A DNA stretch of 64,000 bases from Crocinitomicaceae bacterium (lineage in GTDB: Bacteria; Bacteroidota; Bacteroidia; Flavobacteriales_D; Crocinitomicaceae): positions 110,609 to 174,608 of the forward strand of contig JAURMC010000009.1 of NCBI GenBank assembly GCA_030830895.1, given 5' to 3'. A program made the position numbers and the translations under genes. The notes beneath the pieces are model-generated. The model was not told the DNA's origin. It ran no database searches and saw nothing but the letters and a program-made list of their open reading frames with translations. The stretch's first letter is position 1, and each line of letters begins with the position of its first letter. Below, piece by piece: positions 62,545-64,000 of this stretch.

Positions 62545-63399
62545 ATGCGTATCGAAGTACTTTTACCCGCAGTAGCATTGTTAATGTCTGGCTTTGTATA
62601 TAATTCGTTAGATTCGTCACAACATGGATTTGTGCAATCGCCTAAAAACAGCGGTGGCGCATCGCCGGGAATGACCGGAGCCCCAAACGAAAGCAACTGT
62701 ACTCAGTGTCATTCAGGATCAGTAGAAAACGGAGATACTGAAAACATCCTTACTATCCTTAATGGTCCAACCCCCGTTAATACCTACACACCTGGTCAAC
62801 AATATAACGTTAACCTTATTATGGCTTCTAACCCCGCCAAAAAAGGATTCCAAGCAACTGCGTTAACCGCATCTAACAACATGGCAGGAGGATTTACTGG
62901 CCAAGCGGGTAATACATCAATAAATGGGGGAGTAAAAAAATATGCGAATCACACTTCATTGAGCAATACTAGTGCTACCGCTCCTTTATGGACTTGGACT
63001 TGGACGGCGCCCGCTGCAGGATCCGGTCCGATCACATTTTATGTAGCCACGAATAAAACCAACAACAATGGTAATAATAATGGCGATGTAATTTATTTAT
63101 CCCAGCATGTAATACAAGAAGAATCCAACAGCAATGTATCAGAAGGAACAGAGCAATCAATTCAGCTTGTTCAAATAACCAGTGATTATGTTAGATTTAA
63201 GATACCGGATGAAATTGATCAGGTTAATGGGGTGGCTATTTTTAATTCAACGGGAGAAATGATTTCTTTTTCACCATATATCAAAGTAAATAATGGAGAA
63301 CTTACGATTAATCGGGATGTAAAACTAACTCACGGAATTTACTTTGTTTCCATGAGCGTTAATAGAATATTGTATACCGAAAGAATTTATATTCAATAA
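62545..63399 (+). CDS. Choice-of-anchor V domain protein with one haem site and sorting tail
   Basis: 284 residues with an N-terminal signal segment. SNCTQCHSG (haem motif at 52-56) is followed by a Reeler-like, choice-of-anchor V beta domain (about 65-195, YTPGQQYNVNLIM, FQATALTASNNMAGGF, and a Trp-rich TWTWTAP). The last about 75 residues (VRFKIPDE to YTERIYIQ) resemble a T9SS tail although the usual PNP start is missing. It is the last gene of the redox cluster and could be the surface electron-accepting part. Confidence 0.78.
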   Translation: MRIEVLLPAVALLMSGFVYNSLDSSQHGFVQSPKNSGGASPGMTGAPNESNCTQCHSGSVENGDTENILTILNGPTPVNTYTPGQQYNVNLIMASNPAKKGFQATALTASNNMAGGFTGQAGNTSINGGVKKYANHTSLSNTSATAPLWTWTWTAPAAGSGPITFYVATNKTNNNGNNNGDVIYLSQHVIQEESNSNVSEGTEQSIQLVQITSDYVRFKIPDEIDQVNGVAIFNSTGEMISFSPYIKVNNGELTINRDVKLTHGIYFVSMSVNRILYTERIYIQ

Positions 63400-63538
63400 C
63401 TATTCGGGAACCATACACAGAGGCCTTTTCTTTATTTAAATTATTCGTTTGCAAGGAGTTAAAATTAACCAAGATCCTTATTGAAACTTTTTGAGTACCA
63501 AAGGCGTTAAAAAAACTTCAAAAATTCTTAGTTAAAAT
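63400..63538. other. Gap between redox cluster and rRNA promoters
   Basis: This stretch is AT-rich, holds no credible reading frame, no hairpin followed by T, and no tRNA-like fold that I can see. It separates the last gene of the redox cluster from the rRNA control region. Confidence 0.6.
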
Positions 63539-63568
63539 TTGGTGAATGCGAAAGAGTGTGTATCTTTG
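63539..63568 (+). promoter_or_regulatory. rRNA promoter P1
   Basis: TTG at 63539-63541, a 19-base spacer and TATCTTTG at 63561-63568, followed by CACCCCGC. Both elements match the Bacteroidota consensus perfectly. Confidence 0.85.
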
Positions 63569-63642
63569 CACCCCGCAATTGATAAAATTATCACAAACGA
63601 GTGAGAAAATAAGTTGTAAAGAAAATAGTTTATTTTTTTTCT

Positions 63643-63671
63643 TTGGATTTAAAAAAGAGTTTGTATCTTTG
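63643..63671 (+). promoter_or_regulatory. rRNA promoter P2
   Basis: TTG at 63643-63645, an 18-base spacer and TATCTTTG at 63664-63671, again followed by CACCCCGC. The 16 bases from TATC to CCGC are the same as in P1, 103 bases upstream. Confidence 0.85.
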
Positions 63672-63742
63672 CACCCCGCTAATAAAGTTTAGAGGATTTT
63701 TAATGGCAGATAAAGCTTGAAAACATTACTGCTACAAATGAA

Positions 63743-63760
63743 GTTCATTGACGTATTGAG
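63743..63760 (+). promoter_or_regulatory. boxA-like antitermination element in the rRNA leader
   Basis: GTTCATTGACGTATTGAG resembles the boxA region of other rRNA leaders (CTCTTTAACA in E. coli) and the conserved leader element found before rRNA operons in Bacteroidota. It lies 85 bases before the 16S 5' end. Confidence 0.55.
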
Positions 63761-63827
63761 AAACAAGGAAACAGCGTTTTAAAGAATAAAACAACATCTC
63801 GAGCTCTTACAAATTCAAAGTTATTAT

Positions 63828-64000
<173 letters not shown>

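Noticed and set aside
63400..63827. tRNA gene or IS element in front of 16S
   Set aside because: No cloverleaf, no inverted terminal repeats and no transposase frame are visible; the stretch is explained by promoters and leader.

Overview
This 64-kb window is a chromosomal segment of a Bacteroidota bacterium, almost certainly order Flavobacteriales (the start of the 16S gene and the gene content would fit a Cryomorphaceae/Crocinitomicaceae-like marine lineage, but the family is inference). The evidence is low GC, the TTG / TAnnTTTG promoter class, type IX secretion (T9SS) C-terminal tails on several exported proteins, a TonB-dependent receptor with a carboxypeptidase-like N-terminal domain, TSP3-OmpA proteins, an ATP synthase operon that stops after the gamma gene, a green-type proteorhodopsin, and a flavobacterial-type 6S RNA candidate.

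Layout. 1-4.6 kb: end of atpB, then atpE-F-H-A-G and a NarL-type response regulator. 4.6-12.9 kb: metG, a T9SS cargo protein with a PA domain, a phosphate block (Pit transporter plus PhoU-like partner, divergent from an OprP-like porin) and a superoxide dismutase. 13-19.7 kb: a leftward five-gene MoxR operon (SpoIIM-like fusion, DUF4129, DUF4350, MoxR, DUF58). 19.8-22.3 kb: an MbnP/MbnH-like pair followed by proteorhodopsin. 22.4-28.6 kb: a YHYH-domain secreted protein and YgiQ in a GC-richer patch ending in a 24-bp perfect palindrome, a DUF3050 protein, aspS and a predicted small membrane protein. 28.6-36.4 kb: glyS, a cyclase-family hydrolase, the 6S RNA candidate and iscA/sufA-sufB-sufC-sufD without sufS/sufE. 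36.4-42.1 kb: ChaN-like protein, TerB/J-domain protein, htpG, a polytopic membrane protein and an SDR. 42.1-47.7 kb: an ABC exporter operon and a PhoR/PhoB-like two-component pair. 47.7-58 kb: a T9SS beta-helix protein, a TonB receptor, a DUF5723-OmpA protein and a large unknown exported protein. 58-63.4 kb: rnhB, small exported proteins, folate cyclo-ligase, and a five-gene envelope redox cluster (DUF5777 barrel, YceI, membrane protein, cytochrome c lipoprotein, choice-of-anchor V protein). 63.4-64 kb: tandem rRNA promoters, a boxA-like leader and the first bases of 16S rRNA.

How the genes connect. Two themes stand out. First, phosphate: tandem 11-bp repeats built on TTAATgTTAAC lie between the Pit operon and the porin, and a similar three-copy array overlaps the -33 region of the TonB receptor, which lies two genes upstream of a PhoR/PhoB-like pair. 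This looks like a Bacteroidota Pho regulon. Second, promoter architecture: several genes have a TAnnTTTG element ending only 3-4 bases before ATG, which predicts leaderless mRNAs. Energy metabolism is represented by ATP synthase, proteorhodopsin and two envelope haem clusters.
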